Shown here in pieces: positions 1 to 11,451 of a stretch of 64,000 bases of DNA (position 1 is the first letter of the stretch; every line of letters begins with the position of its first letter). The position numbers and the translations under genes are program-made. The DNA lies in assembly GCA_013397455.1 (NCBI GenBank), contig VYZB01000121.1, positions 124,001 through 188,000 of the forward strand. The letters are read 5' to 3'. This stretch comes from Crotophaga sulcirostris (taxonomy: Eukaryota > Chordata > Aves > Cuculiformes > Crotophagidae). Under the pieces are notes generated by a model. It was not told the origin of the DNA. It was given only the letters and a program-made list of their open reading frames with translations, and did not search any database.

Positions 1-2560
1 ATAGTGTTTTTCTCTCACACATGAACTGTGTTTTTCTTATATTATCTATATATTAGATGCACACATATACAAATCATATACACATCGTGTTGAGGAGTAT
101 CAGAGAAACAGTTTGCAGGCATGCCCCCTCGAACCTCATCTGATGAAATTCAACTTCCCTTATCACCTTTGCTCCCTGTGGCTGCAACGCAACTGTCACC
201 GAGACTACGTTAGTAAGATCACAAAGCAAGAAACCTGAAAGTAAGGAAATAGTGGAAAAAAATGCCCAGTCTTAAATGACGTGATCGCGTCCTAGTCTTT
301 TCAAAGATGACTATCTCATTTAGTGCCTAGGATGGCTGGTGTTTAATGACGAGATATTTGATATTTTATTTTCTTTTTTTTCAATATGCCACCCTTTGCT
401 TTGTTTAAATCTTTGCCACAAAACCAGTGTTATTTACTTTTTAACATTCTCTCCTGTGGGTTCATAGAAAAAGGGGATAGAAAAGTATAACTAATAATCC
501 CATACATAAACCTGGGGCAAAGCGATGCCCAATCAGATGTGCTGGTTTCTGTTATTTTACTTGCCTTAGTTTTGCACAGCAGTTCAAGCAGCTTCTGCAG
601 AATTCCTTTGCAGCTGTGAGCCATAAAATGGGCTTGTTATTTTGTCTAAGTTTTGGGTGCACTTCCCCAGAAACAACCAGAGCCACACACATGATTCAAA
701 TGCCAACCTTTGCCAAACTTCATCTACATTCCTTAGAAACTGACTAATTTGGTCTTTTAAGAGAAAACACATTGGTGATTTTTTTCAATGAAATATAAAA
801 CAAAATAAAGTAATTTTTCACTAAATCCATCTCAGATGCGGTTAACCCTATTCTGAAATATTTCCAAATTTAAACACTTAGTTCGGAAGATTTTCACTCA
901 AGCAGTTAAACTTTCTTCTAGTTTTTAGACAGTAGTTTTACCTGCAAGTTTGACAGTGGACAATGTCAGTCTAAAAAAATACAACATCACTGTAGAATAG
1001 GCAGTTCTACCGTCCAGCCTTCAAAACTCAAAAAGTTAAAGGAATTTAAGGGCTAAGAGCATAAAGTCATTTGACCATTTGCTCCCCTAGAGTTTAGCCT
1101 GTGCTAATTCCTGTGCTCTTATTCTGCTGTTGTAAGTCACATGGTTGAGAAAAGGCAGGACTTGACTTCAATTGTTGTGGCGTATCTGTGTTTTATTATA
1201 CGCTTTATGAGTCCACACTCAGAGATGCACTGCATCAAAAGATTAATGGTTATGGTTTTAAGATTGCATACACTGAATTATTTTGTCCTGTAGTGCTGGT
1301 ACAGCATCTACATCTGGCTTCCTTAGGCATTGTTTGTATCTCTTGGGAGTATTTTATAAAGTAAAAATAAAATAAAGAAAAAAACACAAGCACAAAAGGA
1401 ATCAATACTCTATATGTTAAACTTCCTGAGTCCTTATCTATATTGTGCTACCTCTCTAATTGTAACGAACTAGGAGAGTAAGGATTATTGATTGTAAAAT
1501 AGGATTCATCTTGCAGAATTTACTTGAACGACTTCCTGACTCTAAATGCCAGATTAATTGAACAATGCAGGTGAATTTTTCTTGATCAAATTAACTTATC
1601 AGTTTTAGCTTTTAGCTAGTTTTTTAATGGTAAAGTAGCAAATGGCTTACATCTAACACAGATTAGCTAAGTGTCAAATAAAAAACAAGTGGTTGAAGTT
1701 TTGAGAAGATTAAGGATAGTGCCTGAAAACTTTGATTTTAGGTAGAAAAATATAAAATGTAATATAAAACATAATATAAAATGTTATATAAAATGTAAAA
1801 ATGCTTTCACAGTGCAAATGAGGAACTAGATTTTATTTCCAGGAGAGAGGAAAAAAAAAAGGAAAAACAAAAAGAAGAAGGATGGTTACATTTCCATCTG
1901 TGCAAAAGGCTTTGTTTTTTCAAGGCAAGGGTCTTGTGTTGTAGGAATGTATCATTGTCCTTTGGTGGTTTTCAGATCCATGGAACCTTTCAATTAGTTT
2001 AGGGTGAATGTAACCTGCAGTTCTCAAGAGGCATTTTAACCTTAAAGAGCTCTGTTCAAATCAGTGAATAAAATAGAGTTAATGCATAGATGATAAGTCA
2101 CTGTGGCTTAAATGAAGTTAATATGTAGATGTTGAATTCACTGTGGGTATCGCTTGTGGTATGAATAGAAGACCCAGAAGGCCTAACTCTACTGTCTTAA
2201 TAGGATTTCAGACCATCCATTCGACTAAGTGAATGGACTTATGAGAACAGGACTTTTCCAATGTAACTGCATGTTTCATGCTGAGTCTTTTTCTGGGCTC
2301 TGAAATTCAGATGGTGAATTTTAATTACCAAAACTGAGAAAGCTTAACAGTTCACGTGTACATTTCAGTGTCAACCAGTAAGCCAGGTGACTTTGAACAC
2401 TCTCCTACCTCCAGAATTATTATTTTCATGCACCTCCATCCTGAAATCCATCTCTGAGAGAAGTCAGCAGCCTTCTTGGGGCTGGGGCTAAAGATATGAA
2501 ACGAAAACTTCCTACCCTGATATTGTCCTCAGTTTATTATCCACTATTGATTTTTCAGGT
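1..2560. other. Unique AT-rich non-coding DNA
   Basis: I see no gene in this stretch. It is AT-rich single-copy-looking sequence with scattered A and T runs. One is an A-rich purine block near 1850-1880. It also contains the 12-bp tandem repeat listed separately at 1751-1798. The two small minus-strand open frames near 430-772 overlap each other, lack recognisable motifs and are of chance length. Confidence 0.7.
1751..1798. repeat. 12-bp minisatellite, four units
   Basis: Four consecutive 12-bp units begin at 1751, 1763, 1775 and 1787. The first and last read TATAAAATGTAA. The second reads TATAAAACATAA and the third TATAAAATGTTA. The phase is exact, so this is a short tandem array and not general AT-richness. 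Confidence 0.9.
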
Positions 2561-3118
2561 ATGCAGCAATGAAGTTACAACAAGAAATCCAAGAGAATCA
2601 AGAGAGTCTTCAGGGTCTTGGGACAACTGGTTAAGGGATCACAAGCACAAGTAATTTACTCCTCTGCCCTTCTTGTTGTCGGGAACGCTGGGGAAAGAAA
2701 CAAGTAGAGTCAGGAGATCAATCTGTGGCTCTCAGCCTGGAGTCACTGGAAAAATTTGGGGTTTTTTTGATCATGGGTTGGTCACAACACCATGCCTGCT
2801 GGCAACACACAGGGTACACCTGTCTCCAAGAGGGAAAAAGGTCTGTACACAGGAGTTAGTAAAAGTAATTGAAAAAGCTTTAAACCAGATTTGAAGGATG
2901 ACGGGGATAAAAAATGGATGTGCTAGAAATAAACTAGGAGCTGTATGATAAGGTTTTAGGGACAGTGTGCTAGTGAGGTGCTTCAGTCTGCTGTCTCAGT
3001 GGAGGTAGGGTATAGGGATCCATGTGGCAACAAAGATGCAAGAGTTGTTGATGTGTTAGAAACCACAGAAACACCTAAGAATGGTCACATAGGAATCAGG
3101 GCTTCTTCCCCCAAATAG

Positions 3119-3610
3119 ATGGCAGGATCAATAACCCACCCAAAGTGCCTCTACACCAATGCATGCAACAGGGGCAACAAACAGGAGGAGCTGGTAGCCA
3201 TTGTGCAGCAGGAAAACTATGACATAGCTGTCATCACAGAAACATGGTGGAATGACTTGCACAACTGGAGTGCTGCAACGGATGGCTACAAACTCTTCAG
3301 AAAGGACAGGCAAGGGAGGAGAGGTAGTGGGGTAGCTCTGTATGTTACGGAGGGTTTGGATTGTCTAGAGCTTAATGATGATGATGAGAGAGTTGAGCAT
3401 TTACGGGTAAGAATCAGGGGGAAGGTCAACAAGGCAGATACCGTGGTGGGGGTCTGTTACAGACCACCCAGCCAGGACAAAGAGGCAGAGGAATTATTCT
3501 GTAAGCAGCTGGGAGAAGTCTGACGACCACTAGCCCCTGTCCGCATGGGGAACATCAACTTAACAAATTTCTGCTGGAAAGGCAACAGCACAGAAAGGAA
3601 ATAGTCTAGG
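3119..3610 (+). pseudogene. CR1 ORF2 endonuclease domain, broken
   Basis: This is the N-terminal endonuclease domain of CR1 ORF2, which in a live element nicks target DNA to prime reverse transcription. One frame is open from 3119 to 3523 (134 codons). It contains the characteristic ITETWW block at about residue 40 and the GVCYRPP block near residue 113. A stop (TGA at 3521-3523) ends the frame. The sequence then continues as recognisable CR1 up to about 3635. In that continuation the family's GDFN block reads GNIN at about 3547-3558, so the conserved aspartate is lost. The ATG at 3119 is only the first available start. The true ORF2 start in CR1 lies nearby but cannot be fixed here. Confidence 0.9.
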
Positions 3611-3631
3611 AGGTTCCTGGAGGATGTGGCA

Positions 3632-3880
3632 GATAAAAGAGACTTTCCTAAGACTTTAGGAAAAAGTTCTTCACTGAAAGGGTCATTGGTCATTGGAATG
3701 CGCTGCCCAGGGAGGTGGTGGAGCCACCGACCCTGGAGGTGTTTAAGAGGAGATTGGATGAGGTACTCAGTGCCAGGGTTTAGATGCTGGGTTGGTGTTG
3801 GTGTTGGGTTCTAGGTTGGACTCGATGATCTCAAAGGTCCTTTCCAACCTCGTAATACAGTTATATTGTGATACTGTGAT
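3632..3880 (+). mobile_element. Young CR1 3' end nested in older CR1
   Basis: This is a 5'-truncated CR1 3' end. It matches the copies at 6449, 48398 and 55846 (the block around 'AATGCGCTGCCCAGGGAGG' and the GGTTGGACTCGATGATCTCA block) and ends in ATTGTGATACTGTGATA. The host element reads through on both sides: a GATAA and a CTTCCT-like stretch before the insert (3632-3654) recur as GATAACTTCCTGAC at 3878-3891. That is consistent with a diverged target-site duplication. The exact 5' junction, anywhere from 3636 to 3655, is unclear because both copies of the duplicated target have mutated. Confidence 0.85.
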
Positions 3881-3889
3881 AACTTCCTG

Positions 3890-5330
3890 ACACAGTTGGT
3901 GAGACAAGTGACTAGGTAAGGTGTGCCACTGGACTTGTTGTTTGCAAAGAGAAGGGCTTAAGGGTGATGGGATGTTTGAAGGCTGTCTTGGGCGTAGTGA
4001 TTACAAAATGATAAGAGTTTTCAATTCTCAGAGAAGTAAGAAGTGGGGACCAGCAGAACAGACACCTTGGACTGCCAGAGGGTAGACTTTGGCCTGTTTA
4101 GGAATCTGCTTGTTAGAGTCCAGGAAGGCTGGACATTCTTCCAGAAGGAACTCTTAAAGGCACAGGCGCAGGCTGTCCCCATATGGCAAAAGACAACCTG
4201 GTGGGGAAGACCACCAGCCTGGCTGAACAGAGAGATTTGGCTGAAACTCAGGAGAAAAGCAGAGTTCAGGACCTTTGGAAGAAGGGGCAGGCCACCAGGA
4301 GGACTACAGGGAAGTTGTGAGGTTATAGAGGCAGTAATTAGAAGGGCCAAAGCCCAGCTAGTACTTAATGTGGCTACTGCAGTAAAGGACAATTAAAAAT
4401 GCTTCTGTAAATACCTTAGCACATTGGCAGCAAAAAGAGAGATTAGTATAATCTCCATCCTTCATTAGATGGTGAGGAAACAGAGACAAAGGAAGAGGAA
4501 ACATCTGAAGCACTTACTGCCTTCTTCGCCTCAGTCTTTAAGACCAGTTGCCCTTGGGATACCCAGCCCCCTGAGCTGGAAGATGAGGATGGGGAGCAGA
4601 ATGAAGCCCCCACAACCCAAGGGAAAATGCTAGCGATTGCTAGCGACTTAGATACACAAAAGTCCATGGGGCTGCGTAGGATCCACCCAAGAGAACAGAA
4701 GGCCTGACAGAAGTGCCCATCTGGCCACTTACAATCATTTATCGACAGTCCTGGCTAACCAGGCAGGTCCAAGTTGACTGGAGATCAGCAAATATGATGC
4801 TCATCTCCAAGAAGAGCCAGAACAAGGACTGAGTAACAACAGGTCTCTTAGCCTGACCTCGGTGCCACGGAAAGTTATGGAGAAGATCATTTTGAGCATC
4901 ATCAGGTGGCACTCACAGGATATCCAGATGGTCAGGCCCAGTCAACAGGGGTTTGGAAAACGCAGGTACTGCTTAACTAAGCTGATCTCCTTCTGTGACC
5001 AGGTGACCCAGTTAATGGATGAGGGAAAGGTTTAGATGTTTTCTACCTAGATTTTAGTAAAGACTTCGACACATTTTTCCCCACAGCATTCTCCTGGAGA
5101 AACTGACTGCGCCTGGTTTGGATGGCTGTACTCTTCTTTGGGTAAAACCGTGCCTGGATGGCAAAGTCCAGAGAGTTGTGGTGAATGGAGTGAGGCCCAG
5201 TTGGTGTCCAGTCACACGTGGTGTTCCCCAGGGCTCAGTGTTGTGTCTGGTTCTATTTAATATCTTTATCAATGGTCTAGATGAGGAGATCGATTACATC
5301 CCCAATAAATTTGCAGATGACACCAAGTAA
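3890..5330 (+). pseudogene. CR1 ORF2 linker and reverse transcriptase, broken
   Basis: This is the middle of CR1 ORF2. An open frame of 117 codons (4043-4396) covers the linker between endonuclease and polymerase. The polymerase follows in several frames. The N-terminal GPDGIHPR block is degraded to GLRRIHPR near 4670. The first catalytic block reads [10 protein letters not shown] at 5044-5073 (the family has A where the underlined-equivalent second D sits after K). The QGSVL block lies near 5226-5245. The second catalytic block FADD is intact at 5310-5321, and two codons later a TAA (5328-5330) ends the frame. Sequence 3' of this point belongs to the 3' end of the element, so the rest of the enzyme is deleted. 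Confidence 0.9.
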
Positions 5331-5481
5331 CAAGTCATAGGACAAGAGGAAATGGCCTCATGTTGGACCAGGGGAGGTTTAGACTGGATATTAGGACAAA
5401 TTGCTTCACCAAAGGGGCTGTCGATAATCTTAAAAGTTTTTTCCAGCCTAAACAATTCTGTGATTCTATGGTTCTTTCCTT

Positions 5482-6448
5482 TTGATTATTGAATACACCC
5501 AGGATACAAATAACGATGTATTTTGTGGTAGTTTCTCAGTGAAAATTCAGGTCTACTGAGAAAGCAGCAAAGTTATAGAATTCACTGATTTATACATTTA
5601 AAGAAATCAAGTACCAACATGTAAGAAGAAAAGAATAGATAATTTCACATTCTCCATCCTATTTCCTTTACTCCCTAATTTCTGATATTATTAATATTTC
5701 CTATTCCACACCATTGATATAAAGTGCCTCATCCATAGAAACCATACTTGTTTCTTAATCTAAAGTTTATCAAATGCTTTGCACAGAATGTTATGTTCAC
5801 TTGGCATCGTAGATAAAACCTTTTTTTTCAGGCAAACTATTAACTTGCTGCACTTCTGTTCACCTGATCTTGTGTGACTATCACGCTCGTTACTGACCTT
5901 AATTTGTAAGACAGACACTCAGGAAGGCCAAGGTGAGGCTTGAGGGGGATGTTCAATGTGCAGTGGAAGAAGACATAGGGATGGTCATGAGTGAGTGCCC
6001 TCTGCTCACATTTCTGCTATCTGCATGTGTTAGCAGACTAATTTCCCATTGCTTTTACTAAGACAGCCTAAATCCTGAGCTTGACAGGAGCATCTTACCC
6101 ACAGGACAGCTGGCGCTGCATCTCAACACACTCTGTTATGGTGCCCCCAGGACCCCCAAGCCTGCAAATATCCTATTCAAGTCCCTTCCTATCACAAAGG
6201 TGTTCAGGGAAAGCGTTCTGACTTGTCATGCTCTGCTTTCTGAGAAGAGATGCTACTACGAGTGCTCTCCCCATTCCTCCACCTGTTGCATGACCTGGGG
6301 GTTGGGTGGTACTCTATCAACCCGCTGCTCTGTCAGAGCTTGCCTGCCAGACGCAAGGAGCTGTGCTTTAGTATCTGATCTCTAAAATAGTTAGAACAGT
6401 ATTTTCCTCCCTCAGAGGAGTTCAGTGATGACAAATACATGAAAGACT
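5482..6448. other. Unique non-coding DNA between CR1 copies
   Basis: No gene or repeat was recognised. The sequence is AT-rich at first and turns moderately GC-richer around 6080-6370. The single 61-codon frame at 6200-6385 has no motif or splice context that would support it. Confidence 0.65.
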
Positions 6449-6893
6449 TCTGAAGGGCTTCTTTGCAAGCCCTACAAGGAGCGACTGAGGGAGCTGGGGC
6501 TGTTTAGTCTGGAGAAGAGGAGGCTCAGGGGTGACCTTATTGCTTTCTACAACTCCCTAAAAGGAGGTCGTAGTCAGGCAGGGGTTGGTCTCTTCTCTCA
6601 GGTGACCAGGGACAGAACTAGAGGACATGGACTCAAGCTTTGTCAGGGAAAGTTTAGGCTTGATATTAGGAAAAAATTCTTCCCTGAAAGGGTGATTGGC
6701 CATTGGAATGCGCTGCCCAGGGAGGTGGTGGAGTCACCAACCCTGGAGGTGTTTAAGAGGAGATAGGATGAGGCACTCAGTGCCATGGTTTAGATGCTGG
6801 GTTGGTGTTAGTGCTAGTGTTGGGTTACAGGTTGGACTCGATGATCTCAGAGATCTTTTCTAACCTTGTAATACTGTGATACTGTGATACTGT
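6449..6893 (+). mobile_element. CR1 3' end, ATACTGTG-tail class
   Basis: This is a 5'-truncated CR1 of about 445 bp. It starts within the last part of ORF2 (the [25 protein letters not shown] region, read here with mutations) and runs through the 3' untranslated region. It ends in three ATACTGTG units at about 6867-6892. It is closely similar by eye to the minus-strand copy at 55846-56290. A TAG within AGGAGATAGGATGAGG (near 6760) breaks the ORF2 end. Confidence 0.93.
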
Positions 6894-6894
6894 G

Positions 6895-9288
6895 AAGTTT
6901 TCTGGTACTACAGAAGCAGATAAGTTTCAAAAATAGATTGAGAGATTGGGACTTTTTTATATAAGCTCCAGAGCCATGAAGCATTCAAACCTAAAACTCT
7001 AGAATCTCAGCTTTCTTTCAGAAAATCAAAATAAAATAGTAATGCATTTTGCCTCTAATAAAACATCACCTATTCCTCACTATAATTCCATTCTACTTTC
7101 CTTTTCTGATGTACATTGTAACTTGATATGGAAAGAAGATATAGAACCCAAATAATTTCAATAGGAATGTAATCTTTTCACAGGAAGCCTTGATTTATAA
7201 AGCCAGCTCCCTGAGGTACAGACAGGTTTATCATTCTGCTATAAATGTCTGAATGCATAATGGAATGCAGACTCTAATTTCTGTAATGTGTTTGGATGAT
7301 ACATTGCTCATTGAGAACTGCAGATGAAGGCAAAGAAGAAATCTCAAACAAATTCTTCTGAAATTTTGGTCTTCTAATGCATTATTAAGGATTTCAGATA
7401 AGAGGCAGAAATGCCTCACAATCTTGTGAAGTCAGAATAGAGTTAGTAAGTTAATATTTGACTGCAATTTAGAGTGTAATAATAAAGTTGCTTTTGTTTT
7501 CAGGCAGTCACTAGCACCAATAGAAATGCAGAGCCCAAATGGTTTAGACTGGAGTCAGCTTTTCATGAGAAATAGGAATTATTTATGATTATGATATTGT
7601 TATGTTTGACTAACAATGCACATAGACACTAGCCAGATCTAACAGAAGGATAACAAAGGTTTGGTATGATACTTAATTGAATGCACACTTTGGAGGCTCT
7701 GTTTTCACACTGAAATAATCTACAAATAAATCTTGGTTATGACTGGATTTACACCCACTATTAGAAACCCATCAAGATAGCTTCTTTCTTCTGTTTTCTT
7801 TCCTTTATTTTTTTTTAAGTACTGAATTGTTCGAGCTATTTCAAACAAAAGAAAGTAACTGGTTTTAATTAAAACACAGCTAGAATATAAAATGTGGAAG
7901 TCTTATTAAAGTGCCTGGGAAAGACTATTGCAATGTATAGATGATATTCCTTTGTTGTCAACTCTTGTGATGTGATTGAAAGAGTGGTAACATTTGATGT
8001 TTTTCTTGAAAATCCATTTAACATGAAGTATTTTATCAACATCAACTTTCCTTTAAAAAAAAATTAAGGTTCATGTTTGGTGTGTAAAATCTGAAAATTT
8101 TGTCTCATGCGTACCTTAAAAGATGACAAAGCCAGAAGACAGTGGAGAGAACCCAACATTTATTATTTCTTTTTAACCATTATTTTAAGACTATCTCATG
8201 GTTTAGGGGACCTGATTCATGAGTCTGAAATCTCTGGATTTGGCCATATTGTCTGAGTTGTACAGCTTTATATGATCTCAGTGTCCATGAGTAGCTCACT
8301 GCCTTCCAGTCTGCTGCCTTCTTTAAAACAAGTAATTAGCAACAACAATAACAGAAATTAATTTAAAATCATTTGGCTCATTTATAGAAAAGTCATATCG
8401 TCCAAGCAAAGCTCATTGCCAATGGGAAAATCTTATCTTTCTGAAGGCAAGAAAGTCTTGAATATATTTTGCATCCGTTGAGTAGGATGCAGAGAACTGT
8501 AGCCATGGCTCGGTAGCTGGAGGAGCGTGGACAGAGCAGCACTGTCCTGAGAGAAACAGACCTCCTCTTTGACCACTGCAAAATGCTCCAGATGCAGACC
8601 AGACTTGACATAAGGGTCACGATTTCCCCTCCTAACCTAGAGACTTAAAGAAAAAATAAAAAATGTACGTATTCCATCACACAACACAATGTCTTTCATA
8701 TCTCACACCCTTGCTGTCTCTGGGAAGCAACTTTTTAACTAGAATTGACCAAGGAAAGGGTTAGTGCAGGCAGGAGAACCGGTACTCCAAATTTTTTTTT
8801 CACATCCCTCCATCCACCACACTTTTTTTTTTTTTTCTACCCCTGGCAAGCTACTAATGGTGACTGATGACATAGTTTTCAGTTTTACCCTCAAAGTTAA
8901 ACTGATTTAAATATGAAATAAAACCAATGTCCTTTGGTGTAGAGGTCTGCATTTGGAAACACTCTGAGGAAATGAACCATAATCGCAAACTAGTCTGTCT
9001 ATTAATTTTTGGGGCAACACTCAACACCTGTTTATCTTTACTAATATTCTGTTTTATTCTAAAGAATTAACTGGGTTTTTAGAGAAGGGGTATTATTTAA
9101 TGGTTTTGTGTTATCACTTAACATTGCTATCACCTGTGGAAGATGTTCCTATAGAAAAACATACAAATGGACACCTCATTTGTGACCCAGAAAGAGCAGA
9201 ACTCTCATGTCCATTAATGTACAATGAGATCCACATGAATTCCTGGTCTGGGTTTCTGTAATCTCTTGGTATTACTTGAACCAGAGAT
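6895..9288. other. Unique AT-rich non-coding DNA
   Basis: Nothing gene-like was found. A T run sits at about 8823-8836 and short A/T runs occur throughout. Small open frames (7231-7419 and 8393-8620, both minus) lack motifs and flanking splice or promoter logic. Confidence 0.65.
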
Positions 9289-9289
9289 G

Positions 9290-9368
9290 GGAAAAATAAA
9301 AAGAAAAAGGAAAAAGAAAAGGAAAAAGAAGAAAAAAATAGAAATGAAAATTAAAAAAAGAATAAAAG
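9290..9368. repeat. A-rich polypurine tract (GAAAAA-type)
   Basis: This is an almost pure purine run on the + strand made of irregular GAAAAA, GGAAAAA and GAAAAAAA units. It is a degenerate simple repeat and creates the low-complexity part of a spurious minus-strand frame. Confidence 0.85.
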
Positions 9369-9369
9369 G

Positions 9370-11408
9370 CATCTTCCTGTTTGAGCTAGCAATGCAGTTA
9401 TAGAACATTTCAAAGTTAAGTTGAAACATGGAATTGTGGAATTGTATATCCATGCTTAGAGTAAGTGATTTTCAAATATACTCATTCAGAATGCACTGTG
9501 AAAGACATTCTTATCAATTACTGAGAGTTCTTGCAAACCAGTTGTTTTGTTTGCAAACAAACCCCTCTGTTTAGTGGGTGCTTCACAATCTGGAGAATGT
9601 TCCATAAATTGGAAATAAGAAAAGGACACCTAAGGGGTTTGGTCTAAGGCTGAACAAATAAGTTCTTCAGGGTGCTGAACAAACACTGTCCTTGTCCCCA
9701 TTTCTCTCCTGTGTTTTACACTTAACCAGAAGATGTGGGTCCTAGGCTGTACTTACAGCCCAGAAAATGTGCAAAATATTTCCCTAACCATTGTCAAATA
9801 CATCTTTCAGAAATACGCATCATAAAATTTGCTTCTAGAAACTTCTAAAATATTATTCACTTTAAAAATGGCCTTTTGTTGTATTATTTCTTCCCTCAAA
9901 ATTAGACATCAAATTCTAGGTTAACTCTTAGGAGCAAAACTACACATTAGTTTAAGTTGGCTTTGTTTTTCCATGTTTGTGTTACTGATGCTTGTCCTTA
10001 CATCTTCTGCCTTGTATAGGCTGATTGTTTGTGTGGAGATGGTGATTCCACTGGGCTGGTACAAAAAATCTGCTATGTCAGCATAGACAAGATTCATATT
10101 TTCAACAGAAACAAGAAGGACTACCCTTCCTGAGTAGAATTTTGTACACAGAACCTTCAGTTGTTAGCTCGTGTTCAGCTTTCAGGTTTGAGTCTCATGG
10201 CTGAAAGACGATGGAAGTTCGATGTTACAATAAGTGATGTTGGACTGTAGCTAAGGGGTTTTCTTGTGGCTCGCAAATGCTATGTTCTTAGCTATTTCAG
10301 AGAAGAAAACAATCACTATTTTCCATATGAAGGTAATACTCTTTCGGAGTAAAATCCCTTAATTAATAATTTATTTTTTTAGGGTTTTACTAGGATTTAC
10401 TATGTTTTTAGTATAGATCTATTTTCTCTTAACTGGAGATGGTTTTAACCATGGACTGCTTAGTAGAATTATGCTCTACTGAAAACACAGTTTCAGTCTT
10501 AACAACAATGATGCTGATATTAAGAGATTGAGTTAAAAGAAAAGAGATCTTTTCTTCTGCACCAAAGAGTTGAGCAGAGTTTTTAAACATTATGGTTTAG
10601 TGGGGTTTTTCCTAAGTGACTGTGGCACTCAACTGTCTACATGTGATTCCTGTAATCCACAAAACGTGAGTCCCAGTTCCATTTGTGTGAAAGTAATTTT
10701 TCCGTGCAGCAGCAAACACACCCAGAGGAAATTTAGCAGCTTAAGCTGTAAGTTTGCAGAGGGAAAGAGCACATCAAGGTGAGGGTCTTCTTCATCTCAC
10801 CCAGTCCACCACCACCACACACTCTGCTCCTTCTCGCAGTGCATGGTTCCTGCAAGTCCAGCAAGAGAAGGGAAACTTGCAAACTCATTGTTGTGCACTC
10901 TCTCAAAGGGTTGTCAAGGATGCAGCATGAAGAGCTGGCTCCTCTTTGGACCCTTGGTGATGAGGCAGCCTCCTCGGGTACAAAGATGAAAATTTGAAAT
11001 TATTTTTGTGTGGTCTGGGTTGCGACTCATGCTGCAACTCTTCATGGATGATCTCAGGAACAGCACTCACACGTACTGTCAAGTAAACCCTTAAATGTAA
11101 AGAAAAAGGAGCACAAACAAGTCCATGGAGTCTGTTTATATAGCCCTAGAGATTCAGATAAAGAAAAACAAACATAACCTTTTCAGCTGTTCCTCACAAG
11201 GGAAAAAGAAAATGAAACATTTGATTATAATTGTTTTAATGAGCTTTGATTCAAAATGAAGTCATAATGGTCTGGTTAAAAAATATTCTGTTAATGAGCT
11301 TATATTTCTATCAAAGTGTGCAAGATGCAAAATTCTCTGAGGATAAAATTAAACAGCAAGCAATATTTATTTGCTGATGAATAAAATCCTGCTTATTCCT
11401 TGGAAAAA
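9370..11408. other. Unique non-coding DNA
   Basis: No recognised gene or transposon. A short inverted repeat (TTGCAAAC, then GTTTGCAA about 10 bases later) lies near 9533-9558. A slightly GC-richer segment at about 10780-10985 contains a 72-codon frame without motifs. Confidence 0.6.
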
Positions 11409-11409
11409 A

Positions 11410-11450
11410 ATAGTAATAATAATAGTAGTAGCAGCAATAGTAATGGCAGT
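11410..11450. repeat. TAA/TAG/CAG trinucleotide microsatellite (imperfect)
   Basis: A run of about 13 triplets follows an A tract and reads TAGTAATAATAATAGTAG and then CAG-type interruptions. It is an imperfect trinucleotide repeat. Confidence 0.85.
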
Positions 11451-11451
11451 A

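Larger units (their letters stand above)
2570..5480 (+). mobile_element. Old, degraded CR1 LINE (near full ORF2, interrupted)
   Basis: This is a long CR1 non-LTR retrotransposon in + orientation. Its order is: a stretch resembling the end of ORF1 and the inter-ORF region (about 2570-3110), the apurinic-type endonuclease (about 3119-3610), a linker (about 3890-4440), the reverse transcriptase up to its FADD box (about 4450-5327), and a shortened 3' end. The 3' tail at about 5450-5473 carries ATTCTGTG/ATTCTATG repeats, the usual CR1 terminus. A younger CR1 3' end splits it at about 3632-3880. After the FADD box it jumps directly to near the 3' end, so the reverse transcriptase thumb and C-terminal region are missing. 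Many stops and frameshifts make it non-functional. The start is uncertain: the 2570-2900 part is recognised only by general resemblance to CR1 ORF1. Confidence 0.93.
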
